A stretch of DNA of 63,165 nucleotides from Azospirillum oleiclasticum (GCF_013423485.1 NZ_JABFFR010000054.1:1-63165); one strand, 5' to 3'. Numbered from the stretch's first letter, positions 8,773 to 18,132 are shown. Numbers and translations are program-made. Notes: a model not told the origin generated them from the letters alone.

Positions 8773-9611
8773 CCACCGTCCCCCCAGCCATCGCCCCCGC
8801 CGGGCAGCGGCTGGACGGGCTGGAGCAGACGGCGCAGCCGCCAGACGGCGGCGTCCGGGTTGCAGCCCCATTTCAGGGCCCGCGCCGCCAGCCGCCGCAG
8901 CCCGTCGCCGGGGGCGGGCCCGCGGCCCATCAGCCGGGCGAACAGGCGGGCCTCGTCCTGCCGGTACTGCGCCTCCAGCCGGCCGGTGCCGGAGATGGAG
9001 CGGCCGTGCAGGGTGAAGACCGCCAGCGGCGCGTCGATGCGGGTGAAGCGCGCCCCGGCCAGCGCCAGCCCGGCCAGCAGCTCGCCATCCCAGCAGGTGC
9101 GGTTGGCCGGGTTGAAGCCGCCGGCCGCGCGCACCGCGGCGGTGCGGAAGAAGGTGCCCTGCTGCAGGGTGGCCACACCGCCGAAGGCGAGCGCCCAGGG
9201 CCGCACCGGCGGCCGGCTGACGTTCACCCGGTAGCGGTGCCCGCACCGCAGATCCTCGATGTAGCCGTGCCCGCAGGCGACGTCGGCCAGGGGATCGCGG
9301 GCGAAGGCGGCGGCGACGCGGGCCAGCGCCCCCGGCAGCAGCCGGTCGTCGGCGTTGATGTAGCCGAACAGCGTGCCGGTGGCGGCGGCCAGCCCGCGGT
9401 TCAGCCCGTCGGCCGGGCCGTCGTCGGGGTCCAGGATCACCCGCGCCAGCCGGTGGCGGTGGCGCTCGATGATGGCGCGGCTGCCGTCGGTGGAGCCGGG
9501 ATCGACGACGATGTACTCCAGGTCGGGATGGTCCTGGTCGAGCACGGAGCGCATGGCCCGCTCCAGGAACTCCCCCTGGTCGAAGCTGAGGGTGACGATG
9601 CTGATCCTCAC
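8769..9611 (-). CDS. Glycosyltransferase family 2
   Basis: The 280-residue protein begins RISIVTLSFDQGEFL, a standard GT-A fold nucleotide-binding start, and has a DxD-type motif in GYINADDRLL for metal and UDP/GDP-sugar binding. It starts with GTG at 9611, overlapping the stop of the upstream gene as GTGA, and its own stop overlaps the next ATG. It is probably an inverting transferase acting on a lipid-linked glycan in the cytoplasm. Donor and acceptor are unknown. Confidence 0.88.
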   Translation of the reverse strand: MRISIVTLSFDQGEFLERAMRSVLDQDHPDLEYIVVDPGSTDGSRAIIERHRHRLARVILDPDDGPADGLNRGLAAATGTLFGYINADDRLLPGALARVAAAFARDPLADVACGHGYIEDLRCGHRYRVNVSRPPVRPWALAFGGVATLQQGTFFRTAAVRAAGGFNPANRTCWDGELLAGLALAGARFTRIDAPLAVFTLHGRSISGTGRLEAQYRQDEARLFARLMGRGPAPGDGLRRLAARALKWGCNPDAAVWRLRRLLQPVQPLPGGGDGWGDGG

Positions 9612-10924
9612 GGCAGCGCCCCCGGCCGCTCCCGGTGCGCGATCGGGGAATGGGGGGGCGGCCGGCGGGGGACAAGGTCGGCGCGGGTGCGGGCGTCAAG
9701 CCGCAGCACCGTCACCGCGACGACGATGGCGAAGCAGCCGAACACCCGGTTGCTCAGGCCGTAGGGGGAGAAGAAGACCGCCCACAGCAGGTTCATCAGG
9801 GTGAACACCAGCACCGGGTCGGCAACCGCACCGTTGCGCACCATGGCGACGAAGGCCCGCGCCAGCAGCAGCAGGACGTAGAACCAGAACAGCGCCCCGA
9901 AGACGCCGGCCTCCACCCAGGCACCCATCAGGTGCGAGTGCGAGGGGATCAGGTCGCTGGCCTCGAACGGGATGTCGTCCAGATGAAAGCCGGACATCTC
10001 CCAGATGCGGATGGCGTAATGCTCGTTGGCGGCCCAGGAGCCGTGACCGAGCAGGGGGCGCTCCATCACCGCCTCCAGCGCCACCGGGAACTCGGCCCGG
10101 CCGGACAGCAGCACCCCGCGCTCGTCCACCTGCTGGAAATACTTCTCCTGCTCCTCCAGGCCGAGCAGGCCGCTCTGCGCCGCCTCGGCGTAGAGCTCGA
10201 TCATCCCGGCACCGCCCGCCGCCAGCACCGTGAAGATCACCACCACCTGGAGCGTCGAGGTGCCGCGGCTGCGCTCGCCGAGCAGCGTCGACAGGCCGAG
10301 CAGCAGCCCGGTCATCACCGCCATGCCCGCCATGCTGCGGAAACCCATGAACAGGTTCAGGATGCCGGCCAGCACGCAGATCCCGATGGCGACGGAGCGC
10401 ATTCCCCAGGCCCAGGCCAGACCGGCAACGGCGACGATCAGCATGGTGGTGCCGCTGCCATAGCCGAACTTCCAGCTGTCGGCTTCGAAATAGTCGGACG
10501 GGTTGACACGGGCGCCGATCAGCAACCCCACGGCGAAGGCCAGATAGATGGCGTGCAGGTTGCGTGGCCGGTCCCCGGCCAAGGCGAAGAAACCCAGCAG
10601 CAGGAAGGCGGTGACGAGCGCGCGGGCGGCCCCGCGCAGCATGTTGTCCGCCGTGGTCTCGTTGGCGATGTCGCTGACGAACTGGGCGACCAGCCAGACC
10701 AGCGCCAGCACGATCAGCGTCCGCATCGGCCCGGCGAGCGCCGGCACACGCCCGTGCAGCAGCAGCACCGGCAGCAGCACCAGCACCACCAGCTCGGTGC
10801 CGGTGACGCGCCCGATCAGCTCGACATCCAGCCCGATGGGCAGGCCGGCCACGACGCAGGCCAGCAGGCCCGAACCGAACCGGTCGGCGGCGGCCGGACC
10901 CGGCGGGGAGGAGACGGCCGTCAT
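9608..10924 (-). CDS. O-antigen ligase/polymerase-like membrane protein
   Basis: The 438-residue product is highly hydrophobic with about ten or more membrane segments. A large hydrophilic loop near the C-terminal third carries GHGSWAANEHY and a SHSHLMGAWVEAGVFG segment; the H-S/N-x-x-L pattern followed by a hydrophobic helix is typical of WaaL/Wzy proteins. These enzymes work on the periplasmic face, either polymerising repeat units or moving undecaprenyl-linked glycan to lipid A-core or protein. The ATG at 10924 overlaps the upstream stop (ATGA). Ligase and polymerase cannot be told apart here. Confidence 0.8.
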   Translation of the reverse strand: MTAVSSPPGPAAADRFGSGLLACVVAGLPIGLDVELIGRVTGTELVVLVLLPVLLLHGRVPALAGPMRTLIVLALVWLVAQFVSDIANETTADNMLRGAARALVTAFLLLGFFALAGDRPRNLHAIYLAFAVGLLIGARVNPSDYFEADSWKFGYGSGTTMLIVAVAGLAWAWGMRSVAIGICVLAGILNLFMGFRSMAGMAVMTGLLLGLSTLLGERSRGTSTLQVVVIFTVLAAGGAGMIELYAEAAQSGLLGLEEQEKYFQQVDERGVLLSGRAEFPVALEAVMERPLLGHGSWAANEHYAIRIWEMSGFHLDDIPFEASDLIPSHSHLMGAWVEAGVFGALFWFYVLLLLARAFVAMVRNGAVADPVLVFTLMNLLWAVFFSPYGLSNRVFGCFAIVVAVTVLRLDARTRADLVPRRPPPHSPIAHRERPGALP

Positions 10925-12231
10925 GCCAGCGCCCCCCCGGCGGGTGCGGCCGGCGGCAACCCCAGCGCCCGGCGCAGGCCGCGCACATCCGCCTCGCAGT
11001 CCCAGCCGTCGATGATCTCGCGGCTGCGCCGTCCCATGCGCCGGGCACGTTCGGGATCGGCCAGGATCGCCGACAGGGCCGCGGCCAGCGCGCCCACATC
11101 CCCGGCGGGGACCACGAAGCCGTTCTCGCCATCGCGGACCAGATCGTACCCGCTGCCCACCTGATCGCTCACCACCACCGGCCGGCCCAGGTTCATCGCC
11201 TCGTTCACCACCAGCCCCCAGGGCTCGTGCACCGACGGCAGCACGAACACGTCGCACAGATCGTAGAATCGCCGCATCGCCCGCTGGCCCTGGAAGCCGG
11301 CGAAATGGACGCCGCCGAGCCCGGCGGCGGCGGCGCGCAGGGGGGCGGCCATCTCGCCCTCGCCCACGAAGACCAGATGCGGGTCGCGCGCCGCCGCCGC
11401 CGGGGACAGGCTCCGGAAGGCATCCAGCACCAGGTCGGGGAGCTTGCGCCGCTGCAGCCGCGAGGCGTAGAGGATCACCGGGCTGTCCGTCGGGATGCCG
11501 AGTTGCCGCCGCAGCTCCGCCGGCTTGGCCCCGTCGCGGACGTCGCCGTCGCGGACGTCCTCATCCCCGGCCTGGAAGAAGGCGTTGTCGACCGCCCAGG
11601 GGACCGGCACGATCTTGGCGTCGGAAATGCCGAGCTCGCGGTAATAGGCGGCGTTCAGCGTGCCGACGCTGAGGAAGCGGTCGGCCGCGCGGTCGAGCAG
11701 GGCGAAGTAGAGCGGCTTGACCGCGCGCTTGAACAACCCCCGCGGCCGGCTGATGGCGTTGGCCTCGTCGCGGATCATCACCCCGATCCCCCGCCGGCGG
11801 GCCTGCGCCATGGCCAGCCAGTGGGCCGGCCGGTTGTAGCCGTGCACCAGCAGCCAGTCGAACCGCCCCTCCGCCAGCCGCCGGCCGACCCCGTGGACGA
11901 AGGGCCACCAGAAGGACGTCTCCCGCGAGCGCCCCCAGGCCGGCAGCAGCTCGTGCCGGAAGCCGTCGAGCAGCGGCACGTCCCATTCGATGCGGGCGGC
12001 GAAGCCGGAATCATGGTGCGGGCGCACCGTGATGTCGGAGCCGAAGAAGGCGGTCAGCTCGATATCCGGCTCGCGCGCGATCCGGCGCAGCAGGGCGCAG
12101 CTGTAATGGACGGGGTGCGGGGCCAGCACCGCCAGCCGAACCGGTGCACCGGCATCGCCGGACCGCCGCCCCGCGTCGCGCGGGGAAGAGGCGTACGGCT
12201 GGGACGCGTACGGCGGCGGAGAGCGTGTCAT
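10921..12231 (-). CDS. Glycosyltransferase family 4
   Basis: The 436-residue GT-B protein has an N-terminal LAVLAPHPVHYS segment and a C-terminal donor-binding half with VILYASRLQRRK, LVFVGEGEM and the motif SVHEPWGLVVNEAMNLG. A variable, low-complexity first 30 residues precede the fold, so an internal start cannot be excluded. It is the first gene of an operon that continues through the ligase-like protein, a GT2 and the GT-D-like gene, all with 4-base overlaps. The set looks like an assembly module for one repeat unit. Confidence 0.87.
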   Translation of the reverse strand: MTRSPPPYASQPYASSPRDAGRRSGDAGAPVRLAVLAPHPVHYSCALLRRIAREPDIELTAFFGSDITVRPHHDSGFAARIEWDVPLLDGFRHELLPAWGRSRETSFWWPFVHGVGRRLAEGRFDWLLVHGYNRPAHWLAMAQARRRGIGVMIRDEANAISRPRGLFKRAVKPLYFALLDRAADRFLSVGTLNAAYYRELGISDAKIVPVPWAVDNAFFQAGDEDVRDGDVRDGAKPAELRRQLGIPTDSPVILYASRLQRRKLPDLVLDAFRSLSPAAAARDPHLVFVGEGEMAAPLRAAAAGLGGVHFAGFQGQRAMRRFYDLCDVFVLPSVHEPWGLVVNEAMNLGRPVVVSDQVGSGYDLVRDGENGFVVPAGDVGALAAALSAILADPERARRMGRRSREIIDGWDCEADVRGLRRALGLPPAAPAGGALA

Positions 12232-12261
12232 GGGGCGTTTCGCAAGGGGTGCCGTTCCGCC

Positions 12262-12290
12262 TGCATAGCGGCGGGCGGAGCGGATTGCAA
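12262..12290 (-). promoter_or_regulatory. Candidate promoter of the GT4-ligase-GT2 operon
   Basis: On the minus strand, TTGCAA (12290-12285) and TATGCA (12267-12262) are separated by exactly 17 bases. The -10 lies 30 bases before the ATG at 12231. It sits back-to-back with another candidate promoter for the divergent gene. Confidence 0.5.
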
Positions 12291-12321
12291 GGAACCGCCG
12301 TGCGTCCCCCCTGGGTTGCCG

Positions 12322-12350
12322 TTGCCGCAGCGCGCTCGCGCCATCTATAA
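12322..12350 (+). promoter_or_regulatory. Candidate promoter of the plus-strand GT4 gene
   Basis: TTGCCG (12322-12327) is followed after 17 bases by CTATAA (12345-12350). Transcription would start near 12357, about 45 bases before the TTG start codon at 12402. Confidence 0.5.
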
Positions 12351-12401
12351 GGGGCCGGGCAGCACCCGACTCCCCACCCGTGACATCGCCGGGACACGCC
12401 C

Positions 12402-13571
12402 TTGCGCATCGTCGTATCGACCCTCTCGCGCTTCAACCACATGGATCTCGCCCGCGAGCTCCAGACGCGCGGCGCGCTCGCCGCCGTGTTCAGCGGCTAT
12501 CCCCTGTTCAAGCTGCGCGACACCGGCGTCGACCCCGCCATGATCCGCAGCTTCCCCTGGCTGCAGGCGCCCTACATGGCGCTGATGCGCTGGCCCTGGT
12601 TCAACGCGCACATGGACGACCTGTGGTCCAGCTGGGTGCAGCGCACGCTCGACGCGCACGTCGCCCGCAACCTGCCGGACTGCGACCTGGTGGTCGCGCA
12701 GTGCCGGATCGGGGTGGCGACCGGGGCGGAGGCGCGGCGGCGCGGCATCCCGCACGTGTGCGACCGCGGCTCCGCCCACATCCTGGTGCAGGACCGGCTG
12801 ATGCGGGAGGAGTACGACCGGCTGGGGCTGCGTTGGCCCGGCACCGACGCCCGCGCCATCGGGCGGGAGCTGGAGGAGTACGCGCTGGCCGACGCCATCA
12901 CCGTCCCTTCCGGCTTCGTGCGCGACAGCTTCCTGGAGCAGGGGGTGCCGGCGGAGAAGCTGATCCTGGCCCCCTACGGCGTCGACCTGCGCATCTTCCG
13001 GCGGTCGGAGCCGCGGGCGCCGGAGTTCCGCGTGCTGTTCGTCGGCCAGACCGGTGTGCGCAAGGGGCTGCACCACCTGCTCCAGGCCTTCCGGATGGCC
13101 GGGCTGCCGGGGGCCCGGCTGGTGGTGGTGGGGGTCGGTCCGCCGGTGGGGCGGGAGCTGCTGCGCCGCTTCCCGGTCGAGCCCATGGATCTGCTGGGGC
13201 ACCTGCCGCTCTCCGGGCTGGTGCGCGAGATGTCGCGGGCCAGCGTGATGGTGCTGCCCTCCATCGAGGAGGGGCTGGCCCTGGTGCAGGCGATGGCCAT
13301 GGCCTGCGGCTGCCCGGTGATCGCCTCGGAGCACACCGGATCGCGCGACCTGTTCACCGACGGGCGGGAGGGCTTCATCCTGCCGGTCGGCGACGTGGAG
13401 GGCATCGCCGACCGGCTGCGCCGGCTGCACGCCGACCGCGACCTGCTGGACGCGATGTCGGAGGCCGCCGTCGCGCGCACCCGCGCCATCGCCGGATGGG
13501 GCGCGTACGCGGAGCGGCTGATGGACGCGTACGCCCACCTGATCGCCCGCAAGGCGGGCGGGGCCACCTGA
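12402..13571 (+). CDS. Glycosyltransferase family 4
   Basis: The 389-residue protein begins RIVVSTLSRFNHMDLA, has a central VLFVGQTGVRKGLHHLL segment and a donor-binding motif SIEEGLALVQAMAMACGCP, all standard for GT-B retaining transferases. A TTG at 12402 is the best start; no in-frame ATG precedes the conserved first strand, and the next ATG would remove it. It converges with the FkbM gene with only 7 bases between stops. The transferred sugar is unknown. Confidence 0.85.
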   Translation: MRIVVSTLSRFNHMDLARELQTRGALAAVFSGYPLFKLRDTGVDPAMIRSFPWLQAPYMALMRWPWFNAHMDDLWSSWVQRTLDAHVARNLPDCDLVVAQCRIGVATGAEARRRGIPHVCDRGSAHILVQDRLMREEYDRLGLRWPGTDARAIGRELEEYALADAITVPSGFVRDSFLEQGVPAEKLILAPYGVDLRIFRRSEPRAPEFRVLFVGQTGVRKGLHHLLQAFRMAGLPGARLVVVGVGPPVGRELLRRFPVEPMDLLGHLPLSGLVREMSRASVMVLPSIEEGLALVQAMAMACGCPVIASEHTGSRDLFTDGREGFILPVGDVEGIADRLRRLHADRDLLDAMSEAAVARTRAIAGWGAYAERLMDAYAHLIARKAGGAT

Positions 13572-13578
13572 TCGCCCG

Positions 13579-14427
13579 TTATCCGATGATCCGCTCCAGC
13601 AGGTGGCGGCGGACGAAGATCACGTCGCGCTCCACCGCGTGCGGCATGATGTGGCGCCCGTATTCCTGGAAGATCGCCGGGTGCAGGCCGGCCGCCGCCA
13701 GCAGCCCGGCGCAGGCGCCGAAGGACGGCTCCACCCCCGCATACTCCTCCACGAAGGACAGTTCGACGATCGCCACGTCGATGCGCGCCAGCAGGGCGGG
13801 CGCACCGGCCAGGGCCGCCGCCTCGTGCCCCTGCACGTCCACCTTCAGCACGCCCGTACGGCCATCCGTCCAGCCCGGCGACGGCCCCTCCGACAGCAGA
13901 TCGTCCAGCCGCAGGGCGGGCACGGTCACCGCCGCGCGCCCGCCCTCCTCCGCCCCGTCCTGGCCGCGGAAGCCGGCGAAGGGGGCGGCGTAGTCGTGCA
14001 GGCTGGCCAGCGTGTCCTCGGCCCCGACCCGCATCACCACCGGGCCGGCACGATCCGACAGCGCCGCGTTGACCGGCCGCACGCGGGGGTCGCCGGCGAA
14101 GCGGCGGCTCAGCCGCTCGAAGGTCGCCGGCACCGGCTCCACCGCCAGCACCGTGGTGTCGGGGAACAGCGCCAGGAAGTCGGCCGCCCAGTCGCCCCGG
14201 TTGGCCCCGGCATCGACCAGGAACAGCGGCTGCTCCGGCCGCAGGAAGCGCAGGAAATCCACCAGATCCTCCGCCGCCGTCGGCCGGCGCAGCGCCCGCC
14301 GGGCCAGCCAGCCGGGCACCACGATCCCGTCCCCGGCGCAGCGCCGCAGCTCCAGCAGCAGGCGGGCGCGCTGGTGGACGGCGTTGCCGACGGCGGCCAG
14401 GGTCTTGAGCACGCGTGTCTTCAGCAT
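13579..14427 (-). CDS. FkbM family methyltransferase
   Basis: The 282-residue protein contains the SAM-binding motif LVDAGANRGDWAADF, an acidic second strand in VLAVEPVP, and a late VLKVDVQGHEAAAL segment, which together mark the FkbM family of O-methyltransferases. These often methylate sugars in surface glycans. The ATG at 14427 is preferred because residues upstream of it are low complexity and fall inside the previous gene. The start overlaps the stop of the flippase gene by 7 bases, so the two are co-transcribed. Confidence 0.85.
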   Translation of the reverse strand: MLKTRVLKTLAAVGNAVHQRARLLLELRRCAGDGIVVPGWLARRALRRPTAAEDLVDFLRFLRPEQPLFLVDAGANRGDWAADFLALFPDTTVLAVEPVPATFERLSRRFAGDPRVRPVNAALSDRAGPVVMRVGAEDTLASLHDYAAPFAGFRGQDGAEEGGRAAVTVPALRLDDLLSEGPSPGWTDGRTGVLKVDVQGHEAAALAGAPALLARIDVAIVELSFVEEYAGVEPSFGACAGLLAAAGLHPAIFQEYGRHIMPHAVERDVIFVRRHLLERIIG

Positions 14428-15998
14428 GCGGGGCGTCCTGTGGTGGTGTGATGGCGCAAACGCCCGAGCAGCCATGCCCGCTGCCCGGTGTCGAGGACGG
14501 CGACCAGCAGCGGGACGGCGACCGCCGCCCACAGCGCCGCGAAGACGGCGAGCCCCGCCGGCCCCACCGGATCAATCACCAGGCCGACCAGGGCGCCGGC
14601 CAGCAGGGCGGCCAGCAGCCCGGCCAGGGCCGCCGCCCCGGCGCGCAGCGCCGGCCGCAGCACGGCCGCGCCGAACAGCCGGCCCGCCGCCCGCAGCACC
14701 CAGGGGCCGGAGACCAGCCCCTCGGCGACCGCGGCCGCCAGCGCGGCACCCGCCGCGCCCGCCCATGGGATCAGCGCCGGGGCAAGCAGCAGCAGGGCCG
14801 CCACCTCCCCCGCTTGCACCGCGGCCACCACCCCCGGCCGGTCGACCAGACGCAGCGTCGCGGCCGCCCCCTGCACCGGCGCCCGCAGCAGCAGCCCACC
14901 CAGCAGCAGCGCCGCCACCAGCGGGTCGAAGGGAGTCGTCCCGTGCGTCCACAGCGCGAAGACCGGCGGCCCGGCCACCCAGACCGCCCCCGCCAGCAGC
15001 CCGGTCGCGCAGCCCAGCGCCGCGGCGCTGCCGGCGTGCAGCCGGGCGGCCCCCGCAAGCTCGCCGCGGGCGCACAGCCGCGCCATCTCCAGCCCCAGCA
15101 CCACCGCCACCTGCTGCACGCTCTGGCGGACCAGGCCGACGAGGGTGCGCAGCGTGGCGAAGGCCACCACGGCGGCCGGCGCCGCCAGCCAGCCCAGCAG
15201 CAGCACCGGGGCGTTGACCAGCACCAGCACGCCGCCCTGCTGCACGGCGTAGAGCGGTGCCGTCGCGGCGATGCGGCGCAGCTCGTCCCGCGTCGGCGGC
15301 AAGGGGCGGAGCTCCAGATCCGGGTAGCGCCGGCGCAGGCCCCGCAACAGCGGCAGCCAGCCCAGCAGCAGGGCGGCGGCGAGCTGCGCGGCGGCGGCCT
15401 GCGGCGGCCCGCCCCCGGCCAGCGCCGCCAGCATGGGGGCGCCCTGCAGCCCGGCCAGCGACAGGGTGAGCACCCCGACCTCGCGGTGGAACGCGCCGCG
15501 CGCGGAATGGACGGTCGCCACCAGCCCGCGCGGCAGCAGCAGCAGCGTGGCCGCCAGCAGCAGCAGCAGCGTCGCCCCGGCGCCGTCGGACCCCGCCACG
15601 CCCAGCAGGGCCGGCCCGTCCACGCCCAGCGCCGCCATGGCCAGCGCCGCCACCCCCACCAGCAGGGCCAGCCCGCCGGTCAGCGCCGCGTACACCCCCA
15701 GCCCGGATTGCAGGATGCGCCGCCCGCCCGCCTCGTCGCCGCGCGCCCAAGCCGCCCGCAGCGCGTTGCTGAGATGGCCGTGCAGCCCGAGATCGGCGAG
15801 CGCCAGCAGCCCCGCCGCCGCCGACAGCACCAGCCAGTCGGCGTAGGCGTCGGCCCCCCAGGCGCCCAGCAGCACCGGCACCGACAGGAGCTGGCCCGCC
15901 AGCAGCACGGCGCTGGCCAGCCCCTGCGCCCCGGCCCCGGCGGCGAGCCGGCGCAGAAGCCCCGCGGGCGGGGACGGGTCGGGAGGGGTGGTGGTCAT
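14421..15998 (-). CDS. Wzx-like polysaccharide flippase
   Basis: The 525-residue product is almost entirely hydrophobic with about 12-14 membrane helices. The first helices, containing SVPVLLGAWGADAYADWLVL and a following LGLHGHLSNALR, match the N-terminal signature of the MOP/polysaccharide transporter family that moves undecaprenyl-linked repeat units across the inner membrane. Leu and Ala content is extreme, as in other GC-rich species. It sits directly before the FkbM methyltransferase. A second flippase at 29651 suggests at least two glycan export routes. Confidence 0.75.
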   Translation of the reverse strand: MTTTPPDPSPPAGLLRRLAAGAGAQGLASAVLLAGQLLSVPVLLGAWGADAYADWLVLSAAAGLLALADLGLHGHLSNALRAAWARGDEAGGRRILQSGLGVYAALTGGLALLVGVAALAMAALGVDGPALLGVAGSDGAGATLLLLLAATLLLLPRGLVATVHSARGAFHREVGVLTLSLAGLQGAPMLAALAGGGPPQAAAAQLAAALLLGWLPLLRGLRRRYPDLELRPLPPTRDELRRIAATAPLYAVQQGGVLVLVNAPVLLLGWLAAPAAVVAFATLRTLVGLVRQSVQQVAVVLGLEMARLCARGELAGAARLHAGSAAALGCATGLLAGAVWVAGPPVFALWTHGTTPFDPLVAALLLGGLLLRAPVQGAAATLRLVDRPGVVAAVQAGEVAALLLLAPALIPWAGAAGAALAAAVAEGLVSGPWVLRAAGRLFGAAVLRPALRAGAAALAGLLAALLAGALVGLVIDPVGPAGLAVFAALWAAVAVPLLVAVLDTGQRAWLLGRLRHHTTTGRPAC

Positions 15999-16156
15999 CG
16001 GCGCTGCGGGCGGCCCCCCGTCGGACAGGCTGGTTCGGATGCCCTCGGCCGGTCAGGCCGGCACACCGCCGATCCGATAAAGGCTCGCACTCCGCATTGC
16101 AAGCGACGCGGGAACCGCCACCCGCGCCACCACCGGACCGCACCCCCGGCATCGGG

Positions 16157-16552
16157 TCACTGCAAAGAATCCAAGGCGGAGGGCAGGTCGGCCTGTGAAA
16201 AGTCCCTGCCCTTGAAAAGCAGGGGCTCACGGCGGGCCTTGGCCAGGGCGTAGGAAAAGCAGTCGCCGTAGTTGAGAGCGGCCGGATGACGCCCCTTTCC
16301 GAAACGCAGGAAGGCGTCGCGAGCGAGAGCGACCTGGACGGCATCGACCGGCACCACCTCGAAACCGTGATCGGCCATCCAGGCGGACAAGGTGGCATCG
16401 TTGCCGAAACGGGCGATCGATACGATCGAGCATTCCAGCGCCGTTGCCGCCGAGATAAGACAAGCATCGGCCTTTCCGATGGCGCGGGCATAATGCACGG
16501 CGTCGGGTTCGGCGAGCAGGATCGCCATGATGGCGGAGGTGTCGACCACCAT
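16157..16552 (-). CDS. VapC-type PIN-domain toxin
   Basis: The 131-residue protein has the PIN nuclease acidic residues in order: D4 in VVDTSAIMAIL, E40 in ATALECS, D97 in NYGDCFSYALA and D117 near the end. VapC toxins cut RNA, usually initiator tRNA or other tRNAs, when not held by VapB. The start codon overlaps the last base of the antitoxin stop (TGATG), the usual layout of a translationally coupled toxin-antitoxin pair. All key residues are present, so the toxin is probably functional. Confidence 0.92.
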   Translation of the reverse strand: MVVDTSAIMAILLAEPDAVHYARAIGKADACLISAATALECSIVSIARFGNDATLSAWMADHGFEVVPVDAVQVALARDAFLRFGKGRHPAALNYGDCFSYALAKARREPLLFKGRDFSQADLPSALDSLQ

Positions 16553-16812
16553 CAGCGCGGCAACCCGTTCTCGTCGTAGCCGAGAATCTCGTCGGGCGAC
16601 CGCGGATCGAGAACCGGTTGGGTGGCAAGCTCACGGTGCAACAACGCCAGACGGGCTTCGGCCTCGTCGGCGCTGCGGATCCGGCGCGCGCGCAATCGCG
16701 AAGCCTCCCGGCGCAGAAGCTCCAGAACGAGCTGCGATGTGCCCTTGCCGGTGGCCGCCTTCAGCTCCTCCAGCAGGGCCTCCGCTTCACGATTCTTGAT
16801 GTTGATGGACAT
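16552..16812 (-). CDS. VapB-type antitoxin
   Basis: The 86-residue protein begins SINIKNREAEALLEELKAATGKG, typical of the VapB family related to the PSK transcription factor, with an N-terminal DNA-binding part and a C-terminal tail (ILGYDENGLPR) that wraps the toxin. It precedes and is coupled to vapC. An inverted repeat just upstream (16832-16865) is a likely operator for autoregulation. Confidence 0.9.
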   Translation of the reverse strand: MSINIKNREAEALLEELKAATGKGTSQLVLELLRREASRLRARRIRSADEAEARLALLHRELATQPVLDPRSPDEILGYDENGLPR

Positions 16813-16831
16813 GGCGCCCCTGCGGAATGTT

Positions 16832-16865
16832 CATCGCCTTTCTGCATACAGAAGAGTAAGCGATG
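16832..16865 (-). promoter_or_regulatory. Operator-like palindrome upstream of vapBC
   Basis: A TTCTG-CATA-CAGAA inverted repeat at 16840-16853 is nested inside CATCGC (16832-16837) and GCGATG (16860-16865). The site lies 20-53 bases before the vapB start, where VapBC complexes usually bind to repress their own promoter. Confidence 0.4.
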
Positions 16866-16888
16866 TTCCGTCCGCAGGAAAGCCCCCG

Positions 16889-17887
16889 CTACCCCACCGT
16901 CTCCAGCAGCCGGCGTTCCCAGGCCAGCGCGGTGGCGACGATGGTGTCGAGGTCGTCGAAGCGCGGGCGCCAGCCGAAGGTCCGGGTGATGCGGGCGATG
17001 CCGGCCACCAGCTCCGGCGGGTCGCCGGCGCGCCGGCCGTCGATGCGCACGGACAGCGGGGCTCCCGCCGCCCGTTCCACCGCGGCCACCACCTCGCGCA
17101 CCGTGGAGCCGTGGCCGTAGCCGACGTTGAAGACGCCGCCCTCGCCGCCGCCCTCCAGGTGGCGGAGTGCCGCGACATGGGCGTCGGCGAGGTCGCTGAC
17201 ATGCACGTAGTCGCGCACGCAGGTGCCGTCGCGCGTGGGGTAGTCGTCGCCGAAGACCAGCAGCCCGGGGCGCCGGCCGACCGCCGCCTCGCAGGCGACC
17301 TTGATCAGGTGGGTGGCGGCGCGCGAGCACTGGCCGGCGCGGCCCGCGGGGTCGGCGCCGGCGACGTTGAAGTAGCGCAGCGCCACCACCTTCAGCCCGT
17401 GCGCCGCCGCCGCGTCGCGCAGCATCCACTCGGTCATCAGCTTGGAGCGGCCGTAGGGGTTGATCGGCCGGGTCGGCGCCTCCTCGTCCACCGGCAGCGT
17501 CCCGGGGATGCCGTAGACGGCGGCGGTGGAGGAGAAGACGAAGCGCCCGACCCCGGCCCGCAGGCAGGCCTCGACCAGCGCGTGGCTGGCCAGCGTGTTG
17601 TTGGCGTAGTAGGCGAGCGGCTTCTCCACCGACTCCGGCACCACGATGGAGCCGGCGAAATGCATCACCGTGCCGATGGGGTGGCGCTCCAGCACCTCGG
17701 CCAGCAGCGCAGGGTCGCCGGCGTCGCCCTCCACGAAGGGCACGTCCGCCGGAACCGCGGCGCGGCGCCCGGTTGACAGATCGTCCAGCACCACCGCCGG
17801 GATCCCGGCGTCCCGCAGCGCCAGCACGGCGTGCGACCCGATGTAGCCGGCGCCACCGGTGACCAGAACATGCCCGCGTTCCACCAT
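16889..17887 (-). CDS. galE: UDP-glucose 4-epimerase
   Basis: GalE interconverts UDP-glucose and UDP-galactose (some members also UDP-GlcNAc/GalNAc). The 332-residue protein has the NAD-binding LVTGGAGYIGSHAV at the N-terminus, the FSSTAAVYG serine/threonine motif, the YGRSK catalytic Y-x3-K, and GDDYPTRDGTCVRDYVHV. The ATG at 17887 is chosen over an in-frame GTG 12 bases upstream because an AAAGGGA ribosome binding site sits just before it. It supplies galactose donors to the neighbouring glycosyltransferases. Confidence 0.92.
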   Translation of the reverse strand: MVERGHVLVTGGAGYIGSHAVLALRDAGIPAVVLDDLSTGRRAAVPADVPFVEGDAGDPALLAEVLERHPIGTVMHFAGSIVVPESVEKPLAYYANNTLASHALVEACLRAGVGRFVFSSTAAVYGIPGTLPVDEEAPTRPINPYGRSKLMTEWMLRDAAAAHGLKVVALRYFNVAGADPAGRAGQCSRAATHLIKVACEAAVGRRPGLLVFGDDYPTRDGTCVRDYVHVSDLADAHVAALRHLEGGGEGGVFNVGYGHGSTVREVVAAVERAAGAPLSVRIDGRRAGDPPELVAGIARITRTFGWRPRFDDLDTIVATALAWERRLLETVG

Positions 17888-18062
17888 GGTCCCTTTCACC
17901 GCTTCGGCCCACCGCTTCGACCCGCCGCTTCGATCCGGGGTCAGACGGCAGCCTACAACACCGGCGGCGGCGGGGATGATCCCTCTTCGGCCGCGGACGG
18001 CACGGGGAAAGCGTCTACTCCGAAAGTTGCGCAGGGAACAGCGGGCGGGGCGGGCGGAGCGC

Positions 18063-18091
18063 TTGGTTAAGGGTGCCTTGACGATTATTCT
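18063..18091 (+). promoter_or_regulatory. Candidate promoter of the nucleotidyltransferase-GT2 pair
   Basis: TTGGTT (18063-18068), a 17-base spacer and TATTCT (18086-18091) lie in an AT-richer patch about 40 bases before the GTG start at 18133. Confidence 0.45.
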
Positions 18092-18132
18092 CTAGCGCTT
18101 TGCGGCGGGGCAGACGAAGCGGGGGGATATCG

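Noticed and set aside
8773..9699. N-terminal extension of the GT-D-like gene across the GT2 gene
   Set aside because: The extension is the out-of-frame shadow of the GT2 gene; the ATG at 8772 overlaps the GT2 stop as ATGA.
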